Positions 22,597 to 34,015 of a DNA stretch of 64,000 bases are shown here, piece after piece. Made by a program: the position numbers and the translations under genes. Positions within the stretch are counted from its first letter, which is position 1, and each line of letters starts with the position of its first letter. The notes beneath the pieces are model-generated. The model saw nothing but the letters and a program-made list of their open reading frames with translations, had not been told where the DNA came from and ran no database searches. The stretch lies in assembly GCF_963678975.1 (NCBI RefSeq), contig NC_089277.1:18538257-18602256 (forward strand). Direction: 5' to 3'. The stretch is from Dysidea avara. Taxonomy: Eukaryota; Porifera; Demospongiae; Dictyoceratida; Dysideidae.

Positions 22597-25500
22597 TCAG
22601 TTCCACTCATAATTCCAGACAGGTCCACAAGTAGTGGATTCATCATCATTATACTGTGTCCACATACACTTCTTGGCATGTACCTGAAGAGCTTCCATCA
22701 ATTCAACAGAGCGGTGTATGTTATTTGGCTCTCCATTAAATGCTTCATGTAGAACACGCAGGAAGCTACGATAGGTACGATGAAATGCTCTAGCTTCAGT
22801 ATGACAACCAGTACTAGGATTAATACTTTCACCATCCGGATTATCCCTCATAGGATACACACCATCTGGGTTGAATTCAATAGGAGGACCAGCATAGGCA
22901 TAGCCTCCTTGATCTGTTGCAACTAGTCGTTTCTGACAGACAATTTCTTCAAAGCGATAAAAGTGACCATATTGACCTGTCTCAACCTGGTTAGGATTGA
23001 GGGGACCCACTCCCTCACTTTGTTCTATTATTTGAATTATTCCACTTAAAGCTGACTCCACGTCTGTGACAATATATACAGTACCTATGTTACTTGGCTC
23101 CGTCCAAGGCCAGTGAACTTGACGACTTGCAGTGCTTGCATCAAATATATCTTCACCAAGAATGTTGATGCAAACTGCTATCTCTTTGTACAACTGGCCT
23201 ATGGTAAAGAGTGTGAATTCTGGGAATGATTTGTCAACATATGTTAATGATGGAGTTTCTATGGCAATCATTGTGTCATAGACGTGCTGTAAGTTAAAGT
23301 TTTCTAAGTTGATGTCAAGTCCCGGTAACACTCCACCAGGAAGACCTCCAGTTGAAGGGTAAGATGGCACATGGTTTGGATCATCAACAACCACTTCTCC
23401 ACCAACTGCAATGAGAATATTTGCTGCCTGAACAAAATGTAACATCTCTTGCATTGCTATTTCTCTAATGACTTGGTAGGCCTCAGTATTACAATTCTCA
23501 ACAATGGAGTACAAGGAAGATAGGTAGAGTGGAAGAGTAAAAAACTCAAGTAGTATTGCTGTTGCCAATTGACTCCGTAATGTGGTAATATTACAAATAG
23601 GTGAATATCCATAACTTTCCAATAAATCGGCAACTTCATTATTTTCTTTAAAAGCTTCTAAGCCAAACAGTGCTCTAGGTGGATGATGAGCAAATTCTTT
23701 TAATTGAGCATAAGTTGGGTCACTTCCAAAAGCCTTTTGAAAATGTTCATCTTGCTTTTGGGGATCAGTGTTAAATGGTATATTCTTAAATAAACACCTT
23801 GGTGCATTGACTGAAGAACTACTTTTCTTCTTTCTATTAGGAGGCAGAGAGGAAGTATCACAAATTGGGGCTTCATTAATGCTTTGTTTATTTTCAACGG
23901 AGCTGTATAGAGGATCATCTAACCATGTCAATATCATCTGTCTTTTAGTGGGTGAAAGATCTCTGGTTGTAGGCATGTAGTTGGGATCACTAGTTGGTTT
24001 TAGTAACGCTTTCCTGAGCAGTCCAATATTATGAGGCAGTATAACTTCTGTATAGTTGCTCATATCTAAGATGGTCCTCATGATGTAGTGAAGCCTATGT
24101 GACTGTTCAAAGATTGGTTTAACATGATCCACCCACGTGTAAGGCGCTTCAAATGTAGGAGTAGAAAATGCAAGTATTGAGATCAAGCCTTTGAAAATAT
24201 AATAATCATCTTCTGGAAGAGTACATTCCTCTCCAACGCAGTAGTAGAAATTGTATAGCTGGCCATCAATGGGTAAAACAGTGACCGGAACATCTTCTGT
24301 AGATGAGGCAGTTGGATGATATTTCCTTCTAAATGGAGTAAATTTACCCTGTAGTTCTGCTTTTTGTATTTCTATATAATCAGGGCAAGGATCGTTTTCA
24401 TAATTTCTTACCATGGGAATTGGATTATTGACTGCAAATATGAATGTTACTTTCCCATTGTCCTCTGTTGTTTTAGTTGACACAGTGGGTGACACAGCTC
24501 CAGTTGGGAGTACAGTTTGACCTGATTGATTAGGACTGTCTATAATCGTTACCTTTGTGTTACTAACAGGCTGACCAAACCGTGTGACAATCAGGGTAAA
24601 ATCACTGGTGCTTATTGCAGGATCTTCACTACCACTGGAATATTCCAATCGATCCATATAGTAGTCCATGGGACGGACAAAATATTCTATTTCCGATAAC
24701 AGCAAAGACACTGTTTCATCGCTTTGCATTGAAGGGAAGGTTGCTTTAACTGGATAGTTGTTTCCACTAGTAGTATCTCCAGAATCAATAAAAACTACAA
24801 GCTTTGCATTTGCAAGTTGACTAGCTACATCAGTAGAAAGGGTTTGTTCAAAAATTCCTGAATGTTTCCACATAGTTCTATTAGCATCAGCATAAGGAAT
24901 GGGTTCCCCAAATGGTTGCACTGCACCATCCACAAGGATACCAAAATACAGGCTTCCAATATCTAATGGGTTTCCACTGCGATGCATGGGTAGAGCATTC
25001 CCGAGATCAGCTACCAAAACATTTCGGGTGGAGTCAACTTTGAACGGTGCACCATAGCTCCATGGTTTCTCTTTATCTTCATCAAATCCATGGCATGGAT
25101 GACCTTCTGGAAAGTTGAATGGTCCAACGTCTTCATAATCCATCTTCCTTTCTCCACCAACATTTAAAGGTTCATTGGCCATGGCTACACCAATAGTACC
25201 AAGAACTCGACCAACACAGACATCAACTTTGTAAAAGTCTATAGTAATGGACACAGACAGGTCACCAGTAGCACCCTGATGTCTAGTAGCCTCTTTAAGG
25301 CCTTTGATGGCATCAGATTGAGACCACAACAGATCAGTGATTCTTGTAGTGCTCTGTACGCCTAACTTGCTACTGCCTAACAGTGTGATGTCATTGATAC
25401 ACTTCATTTTGTGCCACATATCATGAACAATCACTGATGTTGACCACTTTCCCAAAAACAAATCTTCCCCATTATGATGTTTCAAGCCAAATTCCAGTCC

Positions 25501-25917
25501 GTATAATGACGGAGCTTGAAAGTCAACATCAATATCAACAATTTTTCCAAATGGACGATTATTGTTGCTGAAAATTTCTGATCCTAATAATGGACTATCA
25601 AGAATTTCTTCACCATTTTCACCAATTACAGCTGTGACTACTGTATCAACAAACTCCCATTCATTGGTACCTCGATAGTTCCACTCATCATCTTTATTTA
25701 ATGGTTTATCTGGATGAAAGTTGCAAGGATTGTTATTACGAGTGTTGACATCAGCTCTGAATGTGCCAGCAAAATGAATGCGTGGAAGATCCAAGTATGA
25801 TCCATGAACTTTGCTAAAGAATATTATAATTGATAATAAAAATGCAATTTTCACAACAAAGGCTTTCTTTATTCCACTGAAGAGACCAAATAATGCCAGG
25901 ATTAGATAGGAATCCAT
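22597..25917 (-). CDS. Secreted VioB/RebD-like iminophenyl-pyruvate dimer synthase family protein, copy A
   Basis: Start chosen at the ATG at 25917, which aligns with copy B; the open frame extends a little further upstream but without ATG. 1,106 residues. Residues 1-40 are strongly hydrophobic (LILALFGLF and KIAFLLSIIIFF) and end in VHGSYLD, so a signal peptide or anchor is likely. PRIHFAG (~45-51), the middle FEAPYTWVDHV segment, NYMPTTRDLSPTKRQ, and a ferritin-like domain follow in the order of bacterial VioB/RebD. Candidate metal ligands are E791 (LLEFF), E824 and H827 (QEMLH), and the HFYRFEE segment near residue 1000. In bacteria this family couples two imine forms of indole-3-pyruvate; the substrate here is unknown. 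Codons 18-34 correspond to the copy B intron (25814-25867) with its donor lost, so they may be exonised. Confidence 0.85.
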   Translation of the reverse strand: MDSYLILALFGLFSGIKKAFVVKIAFLLSIIIFFSKVHGSYLDLPRIHFAGTFRADVNTRNNNPCNFHPDKPLNKDDEWNYRGTNEWEFVDTVVTAVIGENGEEILDSPLLGSEIFSNNNRPFGKIVDIDVDFQAPSLYGLEFGLKHHNGEDLFLGKWSTSVIVHDMWHKMKCINDITLLGSSKLGVQSTTRITDLLWSQSDAIKGLKEATRHQGATGDLSVSITIDFYKVDVCVGRVLGTIGVAMANEPLNVGGERKMDYEDVGPFNFPEGHPCHGFDEDKEKPWSYGAPFKVDSTRNVLVADLGNALPMHRSGNPLDIGSLYFGILVDGAVQPFGEPIPYADANRTMWKHSGIFEQTLSTDVASQLANAKLVVFIDSGDTTSGNNYPVKATFPSMQSDETVSLLLSEIEYFVRPMDYYMDRLEYSSGSEDPAISTSDFTLIVTRFGQPVSNTKVTIIDSPNQSGQTVLPTGAVSPTVSTKTTEDNGKVTFIFAVNNPIPMVRNYENDPCPDYIEIQKAELQGKFTPFRRKYHPTASSTEDVPVTVLPIDGQLYNFYYCVGEECTLPEDDYYIFKGLISILAFSTPTFEAPYTWVDHVKPIFEQSHRLHYIMRTILDMSNYTEVILPHNIGLLRKALLKPTSDPNYMPTTRDLSPTKRQMILTWLDDPLYSSVENKQSINEAPICDTSSLPPNRKKKSSSSVNAPRCLFKNIPFNTDPQKQDEHFQKAFGSDPTYAQLKEFAHHPPRALFGLEAFKENNEVADLLESYGYSPICNITTLRSQLATAILLEFFTLPLYLSSLYSIVENCNTEAYQVIREIAMQEMLHFVQAANILIAVGGEVVVDDPNHVPSYPSTGGLPGGVLPGLDINLENFNLQHVYDTMIAIETPSLTYVDKSFPEFTLFTIGQLYKEIAVCINILGEDIFDASTASRQVHWPWTEPSNIGTVYIVTDVESALSGIIQIIEQSEGVGPLNPNQVETGQYGHFYRFEEIVCQKRLVATDQGGYAYAGPPIEFNPDGVYPMRDNPDGESINPSTGCHTEARAFHRTYRSFLRVLHEAFNGEPNNIHRSVELMEALQVHAKKCMWTQYNDDESTTCGPVWNYEWN
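25814..25867 (-). other. Intron-equivalent segment read as coding in copy A
   Basis: 54 bp aligning to the 52-bp copy B intron. It starts GAAAGCC instead of GTAAGCC but keeps the T-rich end and AG acceptor (TTCTTTAG). Its length is a multiple of three and it has no stop, so unspliced reading stays in frame. Confidence 0.8.
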
Positions 25918-26040
25918 ACTCAAATAGCTGCACAATCATTTGCAAATAGATCACCTGAATGAAGATAAATCTCATTAAATCATTCACAAATATGGGTCCA
26001 CAGTTGTTTTAATGCTATTGTTACTAACACTTAAATTAAT
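25918..26040. promoter_or_regulatory. Duplicated 5' flank of VioB-like copy A
   Basis: Closely matches 53957-54062 upstream of copy B (TTTGCAAATAGATCACCTGAA and onward). No TATA box or initiator can be assigned with confidence. The match ends around 26040, where copy B is interrupted by another repeat. Confidence 0.5.
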
Positions 26041-26680
26041 AGAACACACTTTTTTTACAGTAAAATACTCTAATTGAACAATCACATTTGTGACCTGGAT
26101 CATTTCAAGTTTTTTTGATTTTGGTAAGACCATACCTATTTAAAAAGTTGTTGTTCGGATTTATTTTAAAACAAAATGGGTTGGTAGGTAGGCAAAAAAA
26201 ACAAACAAACAAACAAACAAAACAGTTAGCTAACTAGTTTTAGATACGTTTATGATTTCTGGTTACAAGCCATACTGTATACTATTTCAAAATAGATCAC
26301 TTTTTTATTATTTTAAGTAGATCAGTAAATCACATCAAAGAAACATTTAGCTGCATGCAGACCTTCTTATAGACGGATAAACATAGCTAGAAGTTCAATG
26401 AGCACTGATGTATTGGTATTAGCTATCATAGATTTTCTTAGCTAGGGGTCACCACGCTGGTTTTAAGTGATCTACGCCTAGCATTTACAATATGATAGTA
26501 CTGTATAGTAGGGACCACAAAGGAGTAGGTGTGGCCCACGGGATAACATCACCCAAAAATTAGCCTCAATTTTCCCTGACTATGATGAAGCAGTATTGGT
26601 TAGGTAAAAAACTAAGCCCAAACAAGCTTTCTGATTGACCTGAAACGCTTTCAACAAGTTGCTACAGAATTTTAAAAAGT
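26041..26680. other. Non-coding stretch
   Basis: AT-rich. It contains a (AAAC)n run near 26200-26222 and a weak motif copy (ACTCTAATTGAACAATCAC) at 26068. No gene is seen. Confidence 0.4.
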
Positions 26681-26686
26681 TTTTAT

Positions 26687-27275
26687 TTAGCAAAATTTTC
26701 TACTGACTGACTGAGTAACTGACTGACTGATGCCTTCAGACAAGCATAACTTGATAACGGCTAAGGCTATGGGCTTGATTTTTTCACTGTTCGATGTCGC
26801 TTCGGCCCGACAGGTGCCTTTTGGGATACCACAATACACATACAGTGCATTCTTCATGGACTTACCAGTGTCTTCCTTTGTGTCCCATTCGTATTTGCTG
26901 ACAACGAAAAGTGTTGATTTGGCAGTAGCACATGATGGCTTCCCTTTGTAATCAAAATCATCCATATTTTTCATAGTGGCTATTTTGATTGCAGAGGTGC
27001 TTTTCAAACAGTTCTTGATTCGTACTGCTGTGTAATGGGTTGAACATAACCGACAAAGAAGTGTAATGGATACTTCACTTTTCAGACAATAATTAAATTA
27101 ACTGGGGCGTGTGGCACCATTTCTTTCTTAGGGTATGTGTGGATTGTATAGGTGCTTTTCGAACAGTTCTTGATTCAAAATGTTGCATAACATGTTGAAC
27201 ATAGCTGACAACGAAGCATAATGGATACTTCACTTTTCAGATGATAATTGGGGTGCACGGTGCCATTTCAGATGC
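26687..27275. repeat. Dispersed repeat with internal tandem duplication
   Basis: Starts with a CTGACTGACTGACTGA run at about 26705. The segment AGGTGCTTTTCAAACAGTTC...ATGGATACTTCACTTTTCAG at 26994-27126 is repeated at 27157-27271. A 106-codon ORF on the minus strand spans part of it but has repeat-like composition; no family is recognised. Confidence 0.5.
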
Positions 27276-27345
27276 GGTATGCGTGGGTTCACAGTCATAA
27301 TAATTATTTACAAAAAAAGTTAACAAACAAGTACACAGAAAAATT

Positions 27346-27610
27346 TGGAATTTTCAACTAGAGTAGGGACCATAGCACATCGATAAAAAGTACTGAAACA
27401 AGCTGGAGTAGTGCACAATATTAAATCGCAGTAAAACAATAGGAAGTGTTATACTCCTACTGTGCTCAAGATACCATAATGAAAATGCACAGTAGAGATA
27501 TAACACTTCTTACTGTTTTACTGAGATTTAATATCGTGCACTACTCCAATTTGTTTCAGTACTTTTTATCGATGTGCTACGTATGGTCCCTATTCTAGTT
27601 GAAAATTCCA
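27346..27610. mobile_element. Palindromic MITE, 265 bp
   Basis: Arms TTGGAATTTTCAACTAGAGT (left) and its near complement (right, ATTCTAGTTGAAAATTCC) continue through TAGGGACCATAGCACATCG and CAGTAAAACAATAGGAAGTG and their complements. The central loop is about 25 bp around 27480. It is non-coding and foldback-like. Confidence 0.9.
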
Positions 27611-28108
27611 GTGTATTTATTATTATTTGAGATCAAAATTGTACCAACTTACTGTTCTATTAGAGTATCTTGAACTTCCAAAAATAATTTCTAGGTGTCA
27701 TGTGATCAAGACTTCATAATATAAAAGAGAGGAGAGTGTCCTACTTCAGTATAGCCTGTACCAACGGGTATCTCGAAGTAATGCAGTAAAACTTTGATTT
27801 CTTTAGGATATCATGTCAACACATACAGTGTTAAAGAGTGTTGACAATGACATCAGTGAACTGCTTAGTGAAGCCATAACTACAACAGTCATTGAAATTT
27901 AATGCTGAGTAGAGACCTGACCAACTAATACATTGTAAGTGACTTTAGGTATTGTATCATAAGTTTGAGATTCGCGTTTGTACAAGCTATACTGCAGTAG
28001 GATACTCTCCTCTCTTTTTAATATTGTGAACTCTTGATGTGATCTATTTTTCTATCTTTCCTTAATTAAAATCTGTGCAAAATCAGGTCAGTCGGATACA
28101 GGGTGTGT

Positions 28109-28309
28109 CTATAATCTATGGTACGAGCAACAGAGAGAGAAGCCATCAATATTGATGTATAACAAACCAATTATTAGTTTCTCATCCCCACCTGCATCGC
28201 TATTTTTCTTAAGGAGTTTTTGCAGCTCTGGTGCCTCAGGGAGGTCAATTAGCACATTTATAGTTTGTACCTTGCTAGAGCAGTCTAAGAAAATTGCATT
28301 TTGAGTCAT
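28109..28309 (-). CDS. Orphan 66-codon ORF, possible first exon
   Basis: ATG start; the protein begins MTQNAIFLDCSSKVQTINVL and contains LPEAPELQKLLKKNSDAGGD, which reads like soluble coding sequence rather than repeat translation. A GT following KLIIG (ATTG/GTTTGT) could be a splice donor. No homologue is recognised and no second exon was located. Confidence 0.25.
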   Translation of the reverse strand: MTQNAIFLDCSSKVQTINVLIDLPEAPELQKLLKKNSDAGGDEKLIIGLLYINIDGFSLCCSYHRL

Positions 28310-29490
28310 TTTAGCTAGCTAATTCAGCTATCTAGTTAGTAAAAAATAAGATCAAAATCTGCCCTCCTGTACCACTATTTTAGCCTAAGTTACAAAATAA
28401 ATAGAGTAACTGGTCATTCAACGGATACCATCACATGGACATTGCTATATCAGCCGGGCCAGGCTACTAGCTGCAACTGAAACTGCACTACTTTGAAGTA
28501 CTAGTATTACTTGCTCTTGCATAAAAATTATAGGAGCATAGCTCAGCCACTGTGGATTAGAGAGCTGCACTTTTAGAGTCCTTCCGGACCATCGATTAAC
28601 AGAGAAGTGATACATATGCCGGACAACAAAGGAATTACTTCCATATCGCAAAGAAATGTTATCCTTTTAGCTAACTACATGTCAGTCCATGCACATCATT
28701 CTATCCAGTCAGCCCCTGTGGTTGGCAACAAGTGGTCAGCTCCTCCTTCCCTCTTTAATGCAGTTATAAAGGCACCAAGTAGCTAACCCTCAAATACACG
28801 GATATAGCCAGCTACAAAATACACAAATTCCAGTGCATATAGCTTTGGTAAATGGTATGTTATAGCATTTGAAGTCATCAATGACACATTTTAATGAGAA
28901 AGACTTCATAATGTATATGTATTAGTAGCTACTACAAAAATCAAATCACAAGTGCATTAGCTAGCTAATCACATTCAGGGTTGACTACAATCTATAAAGT
29001 TTCTGTAGGCTCAGGCTCCTAAGGCCAGGCATACTGGATTACTTGTGTCTCATCCACAAAAATTTAGATTTCCATGCAAGTGGGGGTCATTTTTCATTAT
29101 TCATCATTAAAGAAAATACTCCAAATCAAGTTGTCTATTGCTATAAAGGTTAGCTAAAGCCTTTTAAGAATTAGTACTTTTTATCACTGTTACTGAGGTG
29201 CAAGTGACAATTGCTGTGCTGTAAAATGACAGCCAGCCTACTTAGCATCAAAATACATGTGCAGTGTGCACGTGATTCATAACAGCAACAATGAAATTAG
29301 AGGTGGTGGGGTAAAAAGGGATGCAGGCAGGGATGAGAAACAATAATTAAGTTTGCCTGGCCAAAATGTTGTTTTCTTTGCTTCAATTGGCTAAATCAAT
29401 CTTCTTAGATCTGCCAGCTCACTCTAATCTGTACGACTGTTGCCTTAGCTTATTTAATAAACAATTTTTACAGTGAGTTAAGGCCCTAAT
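28310..29490. other. Non-coding stretch
   Basis: No supported gene. The longest frame (minus strand, 28445-28651) lacks an ATG and has no recognisable motif. Confidence 0.35.
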
Positions 29491-29497
29491 GAGTTAC

Positions 29498-31441
29498 AGA
29501 AGCGTAGCCAGGAGTTTTTTTGAAGGGGGATTCCAACATCAGTTTTGAGTTACCAGAAGCAGGAGTCTTGGGGTGCAGCCCCCAGCTGCTGAGAGACTTT
29601 CAATATTTTAATGAATCAAAACTCAAAAATTTGCTATATTTTAAGCAAAAAAAGTACATTAATTATAATGCATATAAGTACCCCTGCAGGGGCGGATCCA
29701 GGAGCTGGAAAGGGGAGGGGCACAAACAGGCCAAGTTGTAGGTGGTTGGAAAGAGCCAGCTGCAGATTTTCTTGTTAGCTAGTTGCTGCATTTTTGAAGC
29801 AGCAAATAATACACCTCTTAGTAGTATCTCACTGTTGATTTTTTACCATTTTAGCTTTTGCAGATGGTTGTGAAATCTTTAAAAGGCTCTGAATGTCTTA
29901 ATCAATAGCAACACAATAACTATTTTTATAGGTGCTTAGTACACACAAAGGTACAGGATGACCATTTCATAGCTAGCTTAACTTTGGTTCGCTTTGGTTT
30001 TGGTGAATTTGTAATAAATGCTTATAATAAAATGTGCATATGTTCGTGAGTTACATAGTCTGATCGTGGCGTTACATAAAGCTTAGTATTTTAATCAGAA
30101 GTATGGCTCCTCCACAAGGTGGGGGGGGGGGGGGGGGGGGGGGGGTGCATTTGCCCCAAATGTCCATGGGATGAAGCTAGTACTAGATAAAGCTACCTAG
30201 TGGAAACAGACAGCCACTGGTATAGGAACCATGAATTCAGTGATACAAATGGAATGACTTACAATCAAAACATTATACGTAACTACAAAATATGCATAGC
30301 ATGGATTCATTTTGCATTCCCAAGTGATAAATTACTGGAGATTTATATGTCCACACAAAAACAGCCAAGCTGTGAAAAAATGGTGCAGCCTTAAAAAGCC
30401 TGGGTGAAAAAGTTGTGAAATCAAAGGTGGTGGCCAAGAAATGGCTGCAATCACTCGATCCTGCAATTTTACATTTGTTTGGTTTTTGCTTTATAACTTT
30501 GTCGCTGTAACTCTATTGCTACTCAAACTATCAAAGGGCACTGCTATGATGATCAGCCTATCTACACACCAATTTTCAAGTTATTTCTATACTTGGTTTA
30601 CCCTGTAACCGTGACAGAAGTTTGATTTTTTTAACGTGAACAAATGCTCATAACTCCTTGAATATTACTCAGATTCACAACAAACTTAGTGCGTGAATCC
30701 ACCATTACACACTCTTCATTTGTGCCAAAGATCAAGGCAATCGAGTTACACGTTTGCATTTTATAGCAATTTTTGCAAAGTGTGCAAAAAGAAATCAAAG
30801 CCCCCGTATGGCAGAAGAAAAAATGAAGAAATTAAAATGAAATTTTGAACGCCCATATCTCGCAAATGGTTGTTGTGAATCAAATTTGCTATGTGGTGTA
30901 CCCTATCTGGCAGACAGCTATAATGCAAAAATGGTGTGCTTTGGAGAAGGGGCCATGGAGCTATGCATGCATGAAAAAGCTGTTTTCTTTCTTCCTGTAA
31001 ATATACACACAGTGTGGTCGCCGGCTTTCTTGGCAGCACGACACACTACCATGTGTCTTGATACACTGCACACCAAAGCTGTAGCAGTATGAGGTCATGC
31101 TCAGTTTTTGCTTTTGTTAGAATGTCTGGTAATGAAGTTCCTTAGCATAATAATAGTGGATATTTACAGGCATGTTCTATTAGAGCATACCTGACTGCTC
31201 TATTAGAGTATATCGATCTCTTTAACAAGTTTTCAAGAGGGCTCGTGTTACCTCTGTAAATCCTTCCCTGAGAAATGAATGCAAGCTTTATCAATTGTTG
31301 TGCTGTGCCATAAACTATTACTCACTCATTTTCTCCTACCACACTAAATGGTGTGTTTGGGTCCTGCTGTAAACTCAGAAGTCTAAATTTTACTGGAGGT
31401 TTCTGAACCCCTGGGAACCCCCTCTCCCTACGCCCCTGAGT
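29498..31441. mobile_element. Composite MITE interrupted by a foldback insertion (inverted copy of 34686-35460)
   Basis: The left end AAGCGTAGCCAGGAGTTTTT and right end CTCTCCCTACGCCCCTGAG match the two ends of 34686-35460 in reverse order, and the interiors align (TACTAGATAAAGCYACCTAG, GTGATAAATTACTRGAG, CTATTAGAGTATATCGATCT). Inside it lie a GGGGCGGATCCAGGAGCTGG-type MITE end at 29690, a 24-bp poly-G run (30121-30144) and the foldback element 30355-31065. Confidence 0.7.
30355..31065 (-). mobile_element. Foldback/head element nested in the composite MITE
   Basis: Left end AAAACAGCCAAGCTGTGAAA as in the 17662 palindrome; right end CACGACACACTACCATGTGT then CTTGAT as in the head termini. The body contains the ~180-bp head-type modules (TTATAGCAATTTTTGCAAAG, CCCATATCTCGCAAATGG). 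It shows that the palindrome arm and the head hairpin are the two ends of one element family. The uninterrupted locus at 35040-35070 acts as the empty site. Confidence 0.7.
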
Positions 31442-31719
31442 TACACTTGCTGACACTATAGAGCTGCATCATGCATCATGCATGATTATTAGCTAGACAA
31501 TTAGACGTCACCTCCCACCCACGCTGCGAATAGATACCCAAGGTAGCCACGGTGCATGGGTAGTAGTGTCCGGAAATAGATGCGGTCCGTTATTATGTGG
31601 TGTCCGGAATTTGAAAACATACACTGGCCTAAGGATCCCAAATAGTAATCTAGTAGTACTGGTAGTAACACAAACTGTAGCTTAACTTATTATATCATTG
31701 TGCATTCAGATTAACCCAC

Positions 31720-31940
31720 GAGATACTTACAGACTGCTAGGCAGCTTCTTGTTTGTGTCTACACAATTGGTCTTTCGATGGATTGGCCTCTGGGTCGACT
31801 GGTTTCAGACACCACTTAACTGGAATCCAACACAAATCACTTGGAATCCCAAAATGGAATCTGGAATCTCTGATTAAAATATCAAATCCCATTATTTCCG
31901 TATATTTCTGTAAATTGTTACCTCGTGTGTTGTATTGCAA
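31720..31940 (-). pseudogene. Exon-like fragment with splice-donor-like end
   Basis: The minus-strand frame ends ..RHKQEAA then TAG, just before GTAAGTATCTCG at 31730. A related segment at 62089-62150 reads ..DTEKEAAWHS before the same donor-like sequence. This copy has the stop and is likely dead. The family is unrecognised. Confidence 0.3.
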
Positions 31941-32044
31941 TCAATCTAGTTTCGTGAGCGCTGTGCACGTGTCTCGGCACGTTTGTACGGTCAAATTAGT
32001 CTGGAAGCCAGCCGAGTGCTTAAAGTGTTAATACATGTATATCT

Positions 32045-33252
32045 AATCCAAAACAGAAAAAAAGAGCGCGGCCGTCAAAAAGGCTATGGTGAAAAAAGAT
32101 GTCATTGTGAAATCCAAGGTGGCGGCCAGAAATGGCTGTGATGGTAGGTTATTATTATTATTTATTGTTAATCAGCAGGACCCTCCAGGGGTATAATGCT
32201 GATGTGCAATTACATGTGTACAATTTCAATTAGTTACTTAACTATATAAGTATGTACAATTACGACAAGTTACTTAATTATATACATATGTACAATTACA
32301 ATAATAAACTATAAAAATATATACAATTACGATAAGTTACTTAACCATATACATAGAAGGGGCTAATTTTTGCTTAAATTCTTCAACACAGTCAGTCTCA
32401 ATAATCTCAGCATCTAATCTATTCCATTCTGGTACAGTTCTTGGGAGGAAGGAATATTTATATACATCAATTCTTGGTTGGTAAGGTACTAGTTTAAAGT
32501 TGTGTGAGTGTCGGGTCCGTAATACAGTAGATTTAAATGGGAGATAACCGGGCAGTTCGGTATAATTAATAAATCATGTAGTACTTTATATAGTAAAACT
32601 AGTCTAGCTGATTTGCGACGTTCTTGTAGTGTAGGCCATTGCAAGTTTTCAAGGATGTTTGTGATGCTGTCTCTATTATTTCGTCTCCATGGTTGACCTG
32701 TGACAAAACGAGCAGCTCTATGTTGGACCATCACTACTTGCAAATTGATTTATGTTGGTTTGGTGATATGGATCCCATATTGGGGAACAATACTCTAAAA
32801 TAGGCAAGACAAATTGTTTATATGCTAGCTCACGTAGATGGCTAGGACAATGCTGTAGATTTCGTCGCAAAAAACCAACAGCTCTGTTTGCCTTATTGCA
32901 GATGTAATCTATATGTGGCTTCCATGAAAGTCTGTGATGTAACTTTACTCCAAGATACAAATGTTGTTCTGTAACTGCCAGTGAGGTGCCATTCATTACA
33001 TACGAAAATAAACTTTTGTTATGGTGATTAGGTTGATAGTACTTGAAAAATTTTAATAACGACAGGTGAATTTTGTGCCAAGACCAAGCGGCACCAAAAT
33101 TCACCTGAATTGTCGTTAAAATTTTTACCATTTACCTACTATCCGGCACAGCCATTTCTTGGCCGCCACCTTGGATTTCACATCTTTTTTCTGGGTGTTG
33201 CGCGCCAGCTTCTTGAGCCGCATGACACACTACCGTGTGTCTTGATGCACAG
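32045..33252. mobile_element. Foldback element split by a non-LTR retrotransposon
   Basis: The left arm (32045-32152) matches the 17662 palindrome arm (CAAAAAGGCTATGGTGAAAA, CAAGGTGGCGGCC). The right arm resumes at about 33050 (AAAATTTTAATAACGAC...) and runs through GGCCGCCACCTTGGATTTCA into TGGGTGTTGCGCGCC and the head terminus (CATGACACACTACCGTGTGT). The break in the arm lies exactly at the edges of the RT fragment 32153-33049. Confidence 0.85.
32153..33049 (-). mobile_element. 5'-truncated non-LTR reverse transcriptase fragment
   Basis: The minus strand encodes GTSLAVTEQHLYLGVKLHHR, SWKPHIDYICNKANRAVGFL, VLPILEYCSPIWDPYHQ and, after a frameshift near 32735, QHRAARFVTGQPWRR and LQWPTLQERRKSARLVLLYK. 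This is the C-terminal third of CR1/jockey-type RT. The 3' end is at the left with an (AATAATAATA)-type tail at 32153-32167. The catalytic core is absent. Confidence 0.9.
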
Positions 33253-33294
33253 CTAGCTATATAAATTTTGGAATCTGGAATCTTTCGCAAAACA

Positions 33295-34015
33295 ATGCCA
33301 TAGGGTTCCAACTCAAAATAGTAAGGTACTTCCTTTTGGTGTTCTGGTGATTTTCACACAGACTGACCTTTCAGATAAAGCAAACAAGTGCTAATTTATT
33401 ATTGGATTGCTTGTAGCATTGCATGGGTATCAGCATAAGTTTAACACACAAAAGCATACAAAAAGTGGTCACATAACCAAAAATACCATAATAATTAAAT
33501 TGGGCAGCTTTTTAAAAAATCATTGTGTTTAGGGTGATCTAAGTCACAATTAGTGTATTTTCTTGCCTTATGATGAAGACTTCTATGTCTTGCAGTGCTA
33601 TAGCACATCCTGTAATAGCTGTAAATGAGATTTTTGGGTACGTGACCACTTTTGGGATATTTACAGTTAACTGCACTGATATTGAATGAAATAAACAGTT
33701 TATTAATATATTAGCACTTAATTGTTTGCTTTATCTTCAGGTCAGTCTGCATGAAAATCATTAGAAACAATCAAAAAGGCTGAGGCATCATCTCATTTTG
33801 CAGTGGAATTCCTATATGAAGGGATTTTGGTCACGTGACTACTTTTGGATATTTACATATGTTAAAATTGTGATGATATCAAATGTTGCAAACAATCCAA
33901 TAACAAATTAGCACTTGTTTGCTTTATTTTAAAGGTAAATCTGTGTGAAAATCTCCAGAAATAACAACACCAAGCACCTTCCTATTTTGAGTGGATACCC
34001 TAACAATGGTCAGAT
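33295..34015. mobile_element. Inverted-repeat element with TAGGGTTCCAACTCAAAATAG ends
   Basis: Left segment 33298-33440 (GGGTTCCAACTCAAAATAG, TTTTCACACAGACTGACCTT) reappears inverted at 33885-34012 (CTATTTTGAGTGGATACCCTA). A third, inner copy lies at 33690-33790. ACGTGACCACTTTT recurs near 33640 and, as CACGTGACTACTTTT, near 33830. It is non-coding; the target duplication is unclear. Confidence 0.65.

Noticed and set aside
26687-27007. 106-codon ORF with CATAKSTLFVVSKYEWD
   Set aside because: It lies in a dispersed, tandemly duplicated repeat and no domain is recognised, so it is listed only as a repeat.
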